Shown here: positions 43,650-56,697 of the stretch, piece after piece
Layout: each line of letters opens with the position of its first letter
Position numbering within the stretch: position 1 is the first letter of the stretch
Source of the DNA: Raphanus sativus
Taxonomy: Eukaryota > Streptophyta > Magnoliopsida > Brassicales > Brassicaceae
Direction of reading: 5' to 3'
NCBI RefSeq assembly: GCF_000801105.2
Contig: NC_079512.1
Coordinates: forward strand, 2,976,263-3,040,262
DNA: 64,000 bases
Position numbers and translations under genes: made by a program
Notes under the pieces: model-generated
Told to the model about the DNA's origin: nothing
The model's database searches: none
Seen by the model: the letters and a program-made list of their open reading frames with translations, nothing else

Positions 43650-44134
43650 AAATCTACAATATCATAAGCTGATTTGAATTAAATATTAGTCTTCTTGCAC
43701 AAGTTAGATTTATTTAAAATAAGACAACAAGCTTAAAAACGACTTTGAAAATTTAGAAAGATTTAAAAGTCCAATTAATGTGATACCACATTGCGCAAGA
43801 ATAAATATTGTTATTAAATCTACAATATCATAAACTGATTTGAATTAAATATTAGTCTTCTTGCGCAAGTTAGATATATTTAAAATAAGGCAACAAGATT
43901 AAAAACGACTTTGAAAATTTAGAAAGATTTAAAAGTCCAATTAATGTGATACCACATGGCGCAAGAATAAATAGAATTATTAAATCTACAATATCATAAA
44001 CTGATTTGAATTAAATATTAGTTTTCTTGCGCAAGTTAGATATATTTAAAATAAGGCAACAAGATTAAAACGACTTTGAAAATTTAGAAAGATTTAAAGT
44101 CGAATTAATGTGATACCCCATTATGCAAGAATAA
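43650..44134. repeat. Three-copy tandem repeat, period about 167 bp
   Basis: Units starting AATCTACAATATCATAA at 43650, 43817 and 43983 are nearly identical. Each contains a TTCTTGC(G/A)CAAGTTAGAT segment and an inverted partner, TTGCGCAAGAATAAAT. The third unit is slightly shorter and more diverged at its end. Confidence 0.88.
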
Positions 44135-45071
44135 CAGATTCTCAATAAATATCAATAAATGTGATTAAAACTTTCGCAAGAATTATTCAAATAAATAAGG
44201 TAACTTATATTTATAATAAATTCATAATAGATCATATTAATTGTGCAAGAAAAAATTAATAATCGATGCATGTTCTATCAAAAATGTGCAGGTATGTGAA
44301 TATATATGAATTTATAAGATATACATTTTATAATATGATAAATTGTATAAAATCATATTTGAGTACAAAGTTGATAATATGTATAAAAATTTATACTAAC
44401 TTTTATAATAAAATATTGATTAAAGATTTTGTTTTTTAATGTATAAGCAAATAATTATTTGAAAAACATAGAGAAAGTAACAAAGCATGAAAATTACGTT
44501 GTAGTTTACGTGTTTTGGATGATATGATCATTTAAGTACATATGGATCCACATAAAGAAACGTCATAATCGTTGGTCTGCGCATATATAAACTAAAATTG
44601 TAAATTAAAAAACCAATAGAAAAATACATATGAAAGCATTCTTCTCTTTCTAAGCTCTAACAAACAATCATTAAATATAAAGACAATAACTATGAACATA
44701 TTGAAAAAAGTAAGAATTAGAATTCAAATAAATCTACTATTAATCAAATCATATAGAGAGATAAAAAAATTACCTACATCGTGGTGAAATCGTTATAATA
44801 GGGCATCTGAATATAAACCAAAAGAAAAGTCAGCTCTGATGAAATATGTATATATAAAAGCTTAATGATGTAAAATAACAAAAACAATATCAACATAAAA
44901 AGTTCAGAATAAAAAGTCAGTGGCTTCGTTTATTCTACTGTGAATGTCTTATATATAGTAAATTGGTGGACGTTTCTCAATGATTTAGCTTGCATGATAA
45001 GCTAAAATATCATAATATTTTAATTCCGAATTTGTAAAAAAGAAACTTATTAATACATGTATTTATTGTAA

Positions 45072-45340
45072 TTCTGGCGTAAGTTATGATTAATGAGAGC
45101 AATTAATGTAACTTTCCAATTAAGTATTTATATATCATTAAGAATATAAATTTCTAATATTCTTGCGCAAGTTTTGATTTATGAGTTTATGAATTAATGT
45201 AAATGACCGACATTTATTAAAATTCTTACGCAAGTTATGATTAATGAGATTAACAATTAATGTAAATAGTCGATATTTATTAATATTGTTGCACAAGTTA
45301 TGATTAATGAGATTAGCAATTAATGTAACTTTCCGATTAG
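45072..45340. repeat. Four-copy tandem repeat, period about 63-85 bp
   Basis: Units carry (T/G)CGCAAGTTATGATTAATGAG followed by CAATTAATGTAA. They start near 45072, 45160, 45223 and 45286; the first is longer because of an insertion. The CGCAAGTTA core is shared with the 167-bp array at 43650. Confidence 0.8.
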
Positions 45341-45467
45341 TAGCTCGATCAGAAAAATAAATCAAAAAAAAATTACAAAAAATCAACCAATAGAATCGCT
45401 AGAATTTTGCTGAGAAGCTTTGTATACGCGACATGTGGCAAATGTACTTCTCTTTTAATATATAGGA

Positions 45468-46483
45468 TGATTGATGTTTTATAATTCAGTTACTGCATTT
45501 TGTTTTAAAATTAAAATTATAATTTGAAATATAAAAATATGAGTGGCGTAAAGTTTACAACAAAATAAAAAAAAATTATTGATTTTACTAAAGTATATGT
45601 GGAAATTTCAGACAATGTTCATCAAATACATGAGTAATTAGCTAACTCACCCTTCATGTGGCCCGTGGCATTCCATTTCTTATGGAATGAATATTTTGTT
45701 TTCATCAACGTATATGTTAACACAATGGTAGATTGTTAAACCATAAGTCGTTTCTTCTTACTTTCTTCATATTTTAAAGGTCTTTTTGTAATAACTATGA
45801 TACACTAGAGAACGTAGATGTAATATAAAATTCAGTAATTAACTAATGAACTGTAATCAGAACTTTTGGCGATATAGATTGCCACCAAGATTGCCACCAA
45901 GCAAAGACATGATGATAAAAATAACTATTTCCTAAAATACGCCGTGCATGGTAAATTGGTAGCTGGGTTAATCTATTCTATTAATTCTTCAACATGTCCA
46001 ATTGATAGTAAGTTATGTCCAATTTAAAATTTCAATAATATATACATTTTAAATATAACTATATTGATATATATATATATAAATTGATATTGTGGATATA
46101 ACCACCTTTAACTTCCCCCAATAATCGGCTTTTCCACTTTTGTAACTGATTCTATATATTTTATTTAATCAAACAAAAGCTAAAATTAAATAAACATGCA
46201 AATGGTGCAAGATACGAACATTCCAAGAATCATTTTTTTCTCTTCGATTTGTTACTTAACAAAAACGACTATATATAATTTTTGAAATCTTGAAGACTTT
46301 TTTTTTAGTAATAATTTTTCTTTTTAAAAGCTTTTACACAAATATAATAAGAAAACACAAATATACTTACAAAAAACACAAATATAATTATAAATAAAGA
46401 CACAAATATAAAATTAAATTAAATTTCTATAAAATATATTATAAAACAGAATATACTCGCCCTCTCAGAAACAAAAAATATAC
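45468..46483. other. AT-rich intergenic DNA, no gene seen
   Basis: No coding frame or clear element was recognised. ATTGCCACCAAG is repeated in tandem near 45880. AT runs lie near 46065-46080. Confidence 0.45.
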
Positions 46484-47068
46484 CAGATATTTTAAATGCG
46501 GATATATTTTTTCTTTTACATTTTTAAAAAATATATTTATATTTGTGTTTTTAGTTGAATTTGTGTTTTTCTTTGCATAATATTTCTCTTAAAAAATTAA
46601 TAAGAGATTTTAATAATTGTGTTAAAATAGTTGGACCACACTTATATCAATAGGTCATGTTCTTATTTTAATAATATTGACTAGATTTTGATCCGTCTTT
46701 AAAGGGCGGGTATATTTTCTGTCTTATATTTTTATAAATTTAAAATTTGTGTTTTTCATTATATAATATTTTTAAAAATTATTAATAAAAGATTTTAATA
46801 ATTGTATTAAAATAGTTGGATCGCATATATATCAATAGGTCATGTTCCTGTTTTTTATCAAGACGAGTATATTTTAAATTGAACTCAACTAATATCAATT
46901 GGACATGTTCCAAATTTAATAGTATTGATTAAAACATCTTATTAATCATTAAAAGAAATACTATACAATAAAAAACATAAATATAACTAAAATACATATA
47001 TTAAATTTTTTTTTTTAAATGTAAAACAAAACATATACCCGCCCTTTTAAGGGCGGGTCAAAATCTAG
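46484..47068. mobile_element. Cluster of abutting short Helitrons
   Basis: A minus-strand Helitron 5' end (TCAATATTATTAAAATAAG read inward) ends at 46680. The next base begins the minus-strand 3' end of a second copy (CTAGATTTTGATCC, hairpin CCGTCTTTAAAGGGCGGG). That copy's own 5' end (TCAATACTATTAAATTTGG) lies at 46928, making it about 248 bp. A third, plus-strand 3' end follows: hairpin CCCGCCCTTTTAAGGGCGGG (47038-47057), then TCAAAATCTAG to 47068 and a host T. Interiors of the first two copies are direct repeats (TATATCAATAGGTCATGTTC at about 46644 and 46827). The left border of the first copy is degenerate. Confidence 0.65.
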
Positions 47069-49447
47069 TTTACTTGAAAACGAAATCAAGACCATGAGCA
47101 AGTAAAGGTTACATTCAATTTAATCAAAATCGAATATGTTAGAGACCAAGCTAGAAAATAAAATTGCATGTTTTGTTATCAATACTGGTGGTGTCCTGTC
47201 ACGATCATCTAAAAAATCTAATTGCGTTACTAAACAGACAAACTCACAGAATTAGGAAATATATTCAGTATTCAGATTTTTTAAAATATTTAAAATTGAA
47301 ATCAGCCAAATATTATGATAATATATAGTGACATATATTAATTATGCTTTCTACTTTAATATAAAAACCGAGATTCAAGCAGAAAAACAGATAAATGTCA
47401 TATTAAGAGCTTATCTACACATTTATTAGGGAATTTTTTACTCTCTAGCCCACTTTCTCACTTTGTTATATCATCTTCAGCCACTTCTAGCTGGAGACAT
47501 ACTTTATAGTGTGGCAAAGACTTTAGTGCCCTCTGACTAAAGAATGAACCAATTTCTTGAGGCTTTTTTCTTTATTTTCACTTTACGTTTTCAAAATTAG
47601 TGGACCCCATATTTTTCTATCTGTGTACTTTACCATTTCAAAATCAACTTTCAAACCCTAATTCCTTATTTCATCTTTTCTCTCAGCTGCCGAACTCATC
47701 TCTCTCGAATTGTTTTCTAGTTACCATATTCCCAATCAACGCTTCATTGATTCTCTTCTTCTCTATTAATCACAGATTTGCTTTGCTTCCGAGTGTGGAT
47801 GAGCTAGGGATTCGACGTCGGCGAGATCGGGTAGCTCGGGGTAGCTGTGATGGAGTTTCAGAGGGTGGATCGATGAGCTTAGGATTCACCGTGGGTGAGC
47901 TCAAGAACATAAGTGAGTGAGTTATGGATCTCTCGTGGGTGAGATTGGGAAATGTCGTGGTTGGAGTTTGAGAGAGTGGATGAGCTGCAGGGTTGTTATC
48001 TCCGATTTGATTTGTCTAATAATCTTTGTCCACGCAACCTTGATGACAGCTGTGGGCCTGTGGCGACGAAGCTGTTTTCTCTGTCGTTGGCTTGTCCATG
48101 GATGACTTCAAGAGATATAGTAATCAAAGGGTGGAGACGAGACTGTGACGGAAGGAAACAGAGTCTCCCCTGTAACCGCCATGGTTGTGGAACCCCTCAA
48201 TGCTGCGATTCAGATTCATCAATTGTGGGAACAAAAACCTAGTTCATTACTGATAATGGCGGAGAGCCAGAGACTTGTGGTGGTTACTCGTTGGCTAAGT
48301 ACTACACGTCATTGGGTTTGTTCGTTATTTCAGTTCCAGATCTTTGGTCTCTTATCAAACGCTCCGTCAAATCAAAGGTTCGAACTTTGGTCTCTTACTC
48401 TGATTCACCATCAAACTCTTGAAACCAATGTTTGGATTTTTTTTTTCAGATAGTGAGGAAGACCTTTGTTGCCAGCGAAAGAAAATGAGTCAAGAAGGAG
48501 CCAAAGCAAGTTGCTGGAGAGATTTTTTTCTTTTTTCACAAGGAAGAACTTCAACATCACTATCGTGGAGAAACAATCATGTAAGCTCAATCAGAAGAAA
48601 GTTTCAAATTTTAGTTTAATAGGCCACATTAACATATTTTCGTTAACATATTTTCTTTCAAAACCTTGTCCACAATACATTTTATGCATCTTATCCACAA
48701 TTCACTTTTATTTTTAAATATTGATCTTTAGAAGATCATCACCAATATTTCTCAGAAGTGCACTGGAATCATCAGATCACTTTCCAATAAACAGCTCTAA
48801 CAAAATTTGTTAATGGAACTTACCGACTAACTATATAATAGAAAATCTTGTCCACAAAGTTAAATTAAGTATATGTTTAGTTCTTTACAGGTTGTGTTCT
48901 CGTCCATAACACTCATTTTTGTAACATTTGTCTGTCTATAATTTACATGTCCACTATTTTGTTGTCCACTATTTCTGTATCCATAATGTTTGTTCGTCAC
49001 ATAATGGTCGTCTATCCACATAATGTTTATTCATTTTTCTCCATCCACAAATCCGAAAAACCATAACATACTTATATGGATTGAACATGTATTTGTGGAC
49101 GCGATAGCATCCACATCCATGAAATATATGAAATATGGAAGCATGTCACATGCTATACTGTTGATTTTAATATGAGACGTCATATTAACATTTTTTTACG
49201 ATCTTGTGGTCCTTATAAAAATCTAACTATCAAAAAACCTCGCAAGTGTTTAAAAGCTAACTCAACAAAAACAATACTAACAAGTGGGAAGGACAAAAAA
49301 GTCCAAAAGGTTTCTCAAGTGGGAAGTGGCTATGGATGCAAACAAAACTCAAAAAGTGACCTATTAAGTAATCAACTCTTTATTAGGTCACGAGTCCTTC
49401 GCTCTCACTCATTCATTTCATCCTAGTCAACCCTTACGACACACCAC
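47069..49447. other. Gene-free stretch with a GC-richer, transcript-like block
   Basis: The block 47600-48560 is richer in G and C and has several overlapping frames of 60-106 codons on the plus strand. I find no family motif and no consistent exon chain. It could be a decayed or captured gene. 48600-49170 is AT-rich. 49172-49426 is an 84-codon Lys/Ser-rich frame of unknown meaning. Confidence 0.35.
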
Positions 49448-49450
49448 TAA

Positions 49451-49717
49451 GAGCATCTCCATTAGTGAGATTAAGAGGGCACAATTTCCAATGCAAATAA
49501 TTAATTTTTTATTTTATTTTTTTCGTTGGATTTATTAAAAAAAAAAAAAAAAAAAAGAACCGAACCAATCGTGGGCCGCCACGTGTCGTGGGGCCCACGA
49601 AATTCTCATGATATCGTCTCTTCCAAGTGAGACTGCAAGGGGCAGGTTCACTCCTTTTTGTATATTATAATATTTTTTTTTTTGGAATTTGTGCACAAAC
49701 CTCCAATGGAGATGCTC
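49451..49717. mobile_element. Tourist-like MITE (PIF/Harbinger, 267 bp)
   Basis: The element is flanked by TAA (49448-49450 and 49718-49720). Inverted ends are GAGCATCTCCATT and AATGGAGATGCTC. An A run lies at about 49539-49555. No coding frame is present. Confidence 0.9.
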
Positions 49718-50046
49718 TAACACACATCCTTACACTTGTCGTGTCTTATCATTTCAACTTGGTTTGAGATGAAAGTCCAATTTTTTTTTTGTAACTAAGT
49801 CCAAATTCTCAAAAGAAATCTATGCCAGTTAAATATAGTGCTATAGTGGTTCTAGTTAAGTATCTATATATCTTGCCTGGATATATTAAAACCATGGTTT
49901 ACTTCGTCTAAAGAAAAAAAAAACTAAATATACTTACGACATACCAGTAACCAATACATTATCACTTTATAGCTATAATGTTCAATGTCTTTGGTTTCCT
50001 GAAAATAATTTGGTTAATCGCTGACTATATAACCTACTAGTATAAA

Positions 50047-51566
50047 TCTTATATATTAAAACAGAAGTCACAGTTTTAATTTATGTGTGATTTTTTTTAA
50101 TAGATCTTTCTTAGAAATGAAACATTTATTAATATTTTGCACTATTAAAATATCACATCTTATATAATCCATTATAATAACAACTTCACCTATAAAAGCG
50201 GTTTCATTTATCAAACTATGTTATCTTTAATTGAATTACATAATATATTCTCGATTATAGTAAATAGGATTACAAAATATACTCTCGATGGTTGTAACAT
50301 TTTCTCCTTGACGAACATTTTTTTTTGCTTGACTTTGGTTCCTTAACGAACATCTTGGTTTAAATATTTTATTAATCAATCAAAATCAGAATTGACTGGT
50401 TCAGTAATAAGTTTGACAATGTTTCTTAGCCATGATTGGGGACCAAAAGTATCACCTCTTCTTCCCTGCACGACCGGTCCTGTTTATTGTTTATGTAGTT
50501 AATAAAGAAAACAAAATCGGCCTAACCGGTTTTGACCATCATTTCTGATACATTAATAGATGGGATTCTCACCAAATCGGTTGTCTTAACACAGAATATA
50601 ATATTTGAAACAATATATTTAACATTCTTAAGATCATCCTAAGCCACCAGTTGTATAATTTCTTAATACAATCTACATAAATCATACATTATAAAATCCA
50701 ACTAATCACAAGTGTAACACAATATCGATACATGTAATACAATACATATATCAAAATATTGTATACGAGTGATGTTTTAGTCAATATGTTTATTATAAGA
50801 CGTCTAATATTTATTTTTTCCAAAAAGACGCATAATATATTTTCCAAAACAAGATGATTTATCTGTCCCAAGAAAATACTAACTGGTTATCTATAAACTG
50901 CCATATAATCCTCATAATGTATCTATAATTATGGTGACAATAACATTATTCAAAAAGTTACAAGATCACGAAATTAATAAGTTAACTACTCACACAGTAT
51001 CTATTTTAAAACATAGCCGTTATCGTAGTATATTGTCGATAAATGATAACTGAATATACATGGAATTAGTTTACATTGGAATAACCCATTTGATAAATTG
51101 TCATACTATATTGATCAATTAAAAAGGTTTTTGTTCTTTAAATTCACTGAATCGTTGATTAGTGTGCATATTAATATTTTATCGTATATTATTTAGTTCA
51201 TTTTTTATAAGTTGAAATAACTAATACTAAATTCCAAAAGATTAGTGTATATGAATATTATAGAATTCTTATAAACATCAAATAAAATTGCTAAATCTTT
51301 TGTTTCTATAAGTTAAATATGAAATAATTTTAAAACTATATAATTTAAATAAAATAATTTTAATAATATATAAATTAAATATAATGATTTCAAATTTATT
51401 GGACTTCGTATATTTTAGTTCGTCCAATAATTTAAGGCAAGTCCAAAAGATAGATATACAATAAATATCAACAAATACATGTGGGGATTTAAAATAATAA
51501 ATATAAAAGATAAAAATATTTAAAATAAATTATTGTATTTGAAAAATAATATACGTATTTATTAAA
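50047..51566 (+). mobile_element. Helitron 5' end and AT-rich body, own 3' end not located
   Basis: TCTTATATATTAAAACAGAAG after a host A at 50046 is a Helitron 5' end of the same type as those at 51567 and 55552. No hairpin-CTAG terminus is found before 51567, so this copy may be truncated, or share the 3' end at 53043 with later nested copies. Confidence 0.45.
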
Positions 51567-52170
51567 TCTATACTATTAAAAAAGAAGTCATGACTTTTTC
51601 ATGTGTGATATTTTAAATGGACCATCCCTAGAAATTTGCTTACATTTTTTTGTATTTTTCGTAACAATATCTTAAAAATATATTTAATTCTCTTTTTATT
51701 CCATCAAAATATTATTAGACATGGATAATTTCGAAAATATTTTATTCCATCAATATATAATTATAGTTGCATATGACCATTTAAATCTACTTAGTTATAA
51801 TAACATTTAATTATTCTAGATTTAATACCTGCATATGATCTTATTATTATTAATAATAATTTATCTATTTATCTATACTATTAAAAGAAAAGTCATGACT
51901 TTTTTTATGTGTGATATATTAAATGGACCATCCCTAGAAATATGCTTACATTTTTTTGTATTTTCATAACAATATCTTAAAAATATATTTAATTCTCTTT
52001 TTATTCCATCAAAACATTATTAGACATGGATAATTTCGAAAATATATTTATTCCATCAATATATAATTATAGTTGCATATAACCATTTACAATCTACTTA
52101 ATAATAATAATATTTAATTATTCTAGAGTTAATACCTGCATATGATCTAATTAATAATAATAATAATAAT
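51567..52170 (+). repeat. 305-bp direct repeat of the Helitron 5' end
   Basis: 51567-51871 is repeated at 51872-52170 with few differences. Shared text includes CATGTGTGATATTTTAAATGG-like and GACATGGATAATTTCGAAAA blocks. The repeat boundary coincides exactly with the Helitron terminus. Confidence 0.85.
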
Positions 52171-53043
52171 AATAATAGTTAACATTTATTATGCAAATAA
52201 AATAATGTTAGAATTTCACCATACAAATAATAAAATCAACTCAAATATTAAAATCCTAACACTATTGTATTTTCATAATAAGTGTTATTATTGTTAATTA
52301 TGTTATACATTATACATGTATGTATATTTATATAGATGTTGTGTTAACAAAAATGTATTGATTTTAATATTTAATATTTTATTATATATAACGTAGTGAT
52401 GAATTTTTCATGCGTGATTTTTTTTAATTTGGACCATTTTTATATTTTTAATTGAACACGAATAAATATTTTTTAAAGAAATTTCTTAAAAATTCTTTTA
52501 AAAATATTTTCAGAATCAATTTAAATTTTATATCCAAAAGTAATTAATTTTAATTTTAGTTATCATAAAATATAATAAGAAATTAAAATTTTATTTTAGT
52601 TTTGATTTATACATGGAAATTTAAAAATTATATAAAGTATTATAATTATATATTCACTGATAACTTAGTGTATTTCTCAATTATGATATTTACTACAAAC
52701 ATATTTTGAAGTACAATGCATTATAGTTTTTCTTTAAAAGAAATTCTTTACAGTATCTCAAAAAAATATTTTCTAATATAGAGGTCCAATTTAGTTTGCT
52801 TTCAAAAAAAATTTAAATTTAAAATAAAAAAGTATGTAAAGTAATATTGTTACATAATAAAGTTTCCAAAATAATTTTCGTTACAAAAATACAAAATTTT
52901 GTAGTAATAATATATAAGCCACATAAACATAGCTATTATAGAATTACATAATATATAAGTTATTGGTAAATTTTGTTATATAAAATAAAACATTTTAGTA
53001 TATAAATTAAAAAAACTGTACGGTTGTGCGGATCAAAATCTAG
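51567..53043 (+). mobile_element. Non-autonomous Helitron with a duplicated 5' end
   Basis: The 5' terminus TCTATACTATTAAAAAAG occurs at 51567 and again at 51872. The 3' end has TACGG/GTGCGG sequence, then ATCAAAATCTAG to 53043 and a host T. The interior is AT-rich and contains an AAT microsatellite (about 52150-52178). No coding frame is present. Confidence 0.68.
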
Positions 53044-54072
53044 TAAGAACTTAAAGAGGATTACTGTTTCTCCCACAGTTAGCCGGGAGCCTTGTTCTGG
53101 TATATGGTTTTGGGTTGCATTTATTTATTTATTATTATTTTGGTCAATGTTTTGGGTTGCATTTTAATTAAATTTTGTTGCATCTGTGTCTTAAATCTAT
53201 GTGCACCCGTAAAAACTCAGCATTTGTTGGTACGGTATGCTTTTCGGTTTAGAAAAATTATTTTTTCTATATAAGTATATATTCCTATAGGGAAAAGGAA
53301 ATTGAATTTTGAGGCTACTATAAATACGGATCTAAGGGTTTGTAAAATTATTTATTCACACAATAAAAAGAAATCCTAAACGAGTATTTGGCTCAATGCG
53401 TTTTGCTTTTTATTTTCTTCAAAGTTAATTTGTGTTGGTTCACAAAAAAATTATAATTAAAAGAAAAGTTTTGAAGAATGGTTTAGATAAGAAACACACA
53501 ACGTACAGTACCTATAAATAAATTTTCAACCCTTCGGAAGAATTGTTTTCGAGGATTCGACAACATTTCAAATTTTTGGATTTTGATTTTAGTTCCTTGT
53601 ATTCGTTTGCTGAACTTTGAAGGAGGTTGAGTGATGGTTTGAGAGCATGATTAATAGGGACTTCTTAAAGTGAGATTCTTAGCGGAATAAAAAAAAAGTT
53701 TCTTAGCTTTTAACTAAAAAAATTAAAAACCAATTCTTAAATAAGATATTTAAGAGTTGGTTCTTAATTTTTTTAGTTAAAAATTAAGAGACAATTTATT
53801 ATATTCTGTCATAAGAAAACTTCATTAATCATGTTCTGAATGCTCTAGAAGCTCTTATTAGAGATTGGACGGTGTTTTACCCATAGCAAGACAGCCGCCA
53901 CGCGCGTGGTAATAAGTCGTTGTACTTGTATCCTTCTAGTGTGTTATATGTACGGTTTTATTTCATATCACTATCCTATAGATACACTGATCCTAATTCC
54001 ACATATCATGTGTATTTTTTCCTTCACAATTCGTAAAAAAATATTCTTGTACACATTCCTTATTATTCCACG
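53044..54072. other. Gene-free stretch, possible old LTR and MITE pieces
   Basis: 53270-53420 (TATAAATACGGATC, then a run to CACAATAAAAAG) looks like an LTR terminal region but has no partner. 53643-53845 may be a Harbinger-like MITE: GAGCATGATTAAT on the left, ATTAATCATG and ATGCTC on the right, with a central TTAAGAACC-type hairpin; the flanking trinucleotides do not match. No gene seen. Confidence 0.35.
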
Positions 54073-54699
54073 CTAGGTGATTCTCCCGTACCCATGCACG
54101 GATAAACATTTATAATATAAAGAAATTATAATAATTTTATATATTTTACTTTAGTTTTATAATTAAATTGGTAATATAGGGATATGAATATTTATAAAAT
54201 TAAATTAATATTATGTTCTTATATATAAACTTTAATTCATTTTGTATTTTACATGTATAACAACTAAATATAAAACAATACTATGTTATTCACTCAACTG
54301 AACTTCTGATTTGGAGTATTAGAATTGAGATCAGTTTGATATGTTTAATGATCTATGATCGGTTTTATGACCATTTAGTATATTAATTATCTTTTGGGTG
54401 ATCGATGAACGGTTTCATGATAATTTAATATATTAATTAATTATATTTTGGGAAATTAGCTTATTTGTAATATATATTTTTGTGAATTTTTTTTATATTT
54501 ATAGGTTTTGTGATAAAATAATAAAAATGAAATTAAAATTGAAAATATTATTAAAAGGAAATATAACAAAAAGCTCTTAATGTTGACATATATGAATAAT
54601 AATTCTAATTTACAAAGATTATGCATGTCATTAACCATTTTTAAAATTAACGTGAGAACGCCACATATGAAAGTGACTTCTCAAATAATATTATAGAGA
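54073..54699 (-). mobile_element. Non-autonomous Helitron (627 bp)
   Basis: On the minus strand the 5' end is TCTCTATAATATTATTTGAG after a host A (54700). The 3' end is a weak hairpin (CCGTGCATGGGTACGG) followed by GAGAATCACCTAG at 54073. The base beyond CTAG is C rather than T, so the right family call is likely but the border is imperfect. Confidence 0.55.
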
Positions 54700-55551
54700 T
54701 ATCACTCCTTTCAAATCATTAAAATTTTATTTAAATTTAGTTATTATCAGGTTAATTAACAAATTTATTTTTGCAGTATAACATGTTTATATAAAACAAA
54801 CAAAATTCGAAATATATTAAAATTTATATATTTAAATATGTGTGCATATATATTTAAAGCTATATAATAAGAGATATTTAAAATAAATAATCGCTGAATA
54901 TTTTATAAAATATAACTTTTATTTTATTAAAATATAAATTAAATATAACTTTTCTTATATTGAAATATAAATAAAATGAAAATAATACGTTTATGATTTT
55001 TTTCTACCCGTTGAAATTAAAATCCAAAATAATAATGTCCAAATATAGATTATAATTTCTCATTTAAAATAAAAATACTATTTTAAAACTAATATTTTTG
55101 AGCATGATGGAGAAAAACTCCTTTATATATCTATCTTATTAAAATAGAAACATTGTAATGGACCTAACTATTATTTTGTAAGATTTTAAATTAAATGCAC
55201 ACTCTCTTATATAGGTATATGATATCCACATGAATTCATTAATAGATTAAGACTCTTTCTTTTATTTTGTTAGTTTAGGAAATAAATGGTCCAACGCTAA
55301 TTAAAAGGTTTGAAATATATTCATGTTTATAATCATAGGATAAGCAACTCCATCTTTTCTTTATTTAAGTTAGTGCATAGTTGCATACGATTATTTTTTA
55401 AAATTATCCTCGGGTTCTACATAACATATTATGTACAAATATATGTACATATTCTATTTACCTCTATATTACGTAATGTGTAATATTATTAAAATTGAAT
55501 TTAATACCACCAAACCTTAAGAATACATATAAACATTTCTTTGAGAATATA
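54700..55551. other. AT-rich stretch with an extra Helitron 5' terminus
   Basis: TCTATCTTATTAAAATAG at 55131, after a host A, resembles a Helitron 5' end and could be an alternative start for the element ending at 56534. No gene seen. Confidence 0.4.
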
Positions 55552-56534
55552 TCTTCTCTATTAAAAGAGAAGTATCATTTTTATCTATTATAAATAGTCA
55601 TATGATTATAATTTTATTATAAAATAATTTTAATTAGAATTTTATTATAAAAAAACAAAATAAAATAAAACCAAATTTTATTATTTAGTCTACTGTAAAT
55701 GTTCATTATACTTTTTTGTCTACATAAATATATAAAATACCAAAATTTTAACAAATTTTTGACTAATTGTTTTATATTAGTTTAATATCTTAATAAAATT
55801 GAAATTATGTGTATATGCACGGGTCTAAATAATAATGTTAACCAGACATATAAATATAAATATAACTATTATAAAACTAAAAATATATAACACTAAAAAT
55901 ATTAAATTTATTTATAAAACCTGTTTAATAGATTAACAAAATGACCCACAATTCTATATTTACAATTATGGGTGATTTCGCTAATAAGATATATTGGGAA
56001 ATTGCCTTAGAGAATATTTGTGTAGTATATATTCGATGCATATAATTATTTACATAACAGATATAGATATCTCGAATTTTACTTTCAAAGAAAACATTTT
56101 ATGGAAAAACACATTCACCAAGTCATTACAATTATAATAATATCTCGGTAACCATATACTGTGATTTGGTATTTATTATAAATTACTTAATTGGTTTAGT
56201 TAATATATTGGTGGTACAATATTGTTACCCTAAAACTAAACTATAAATACTGATCTTCTACATCATCTTTACACATCCACGATCACCTCCAAAATAATAA
56301 TAATAATAAAAATGACGAAACTAAACACTTTTTATTTATATATCAGACACATATAATATATTAGACATCAGAATATAATAAAATTCACCGAGTAATTATG
56401 TAATAATTGTTTTTTAAATAATTAACTTTATAATGTACAAAAAAATAAATAAAAAGTTTTCATAACAAAAAAAAACATATCTCATGCTTCCAAAAAATAT
56501 GAAAACCCGCCCGACCGGGCGGGTCATGATCTAG
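55552..56534 (+). mobile_element. Non-autonomous Helitron
   Basis: The 5' end is TCTTCTCTATTAAAAGAG after a host A (55551). The 3' end is a perfect hairpin, CCCGCCCGACCGGGCGGG (56506-56523), then TCATGATCTAG to 56534 and a host T. No coding frame is present. Confidence 0.72.
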
Positions 56535-56697
56535 TATATATAGTAAACATCAACAAAACTTACGTGAGTAGGTAAACCCATATAATTATATGTAGGTTTA
56601 TATAAGGGAACAATATTCAAAACCAGAATTTATGTGATCTCGGCAATTACTACAAAACCATATATCTTTTTGGGTGCAAATATTAAATATATATTCC

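Larger units (their letters stand above)
40208..45467 (-). mobile_element. Degenerate, once autonomous Helitron
   Basis: On the minus strand the 5' end is TCCTATATATTAAAAGAG after a host A (45468-45450). The 3' end is a hairpin GTCCGTACAGGGTGCGGAC, then CGGCCATCTGA and a host T, giving the CTGA terminus at 40208. Between them, in the correct orientation and order, lie remnants of Helitron helicase (42060-42540, then 40380-40535) and a possible RPA-like tail (43346-43452). Two tandem arrays and three microsatellites fill much of the rest. Stops and deletions show it is dead. The 5,260-bp span assumes these two ends belong to the same element. Confidence 0.65.

Noticed and set aside
53270..53420. 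Possible solo LTR
   Set aside because: No paired TG...CA borders, target duplication or primer-binding site could be found; mentioned only as a possibility.
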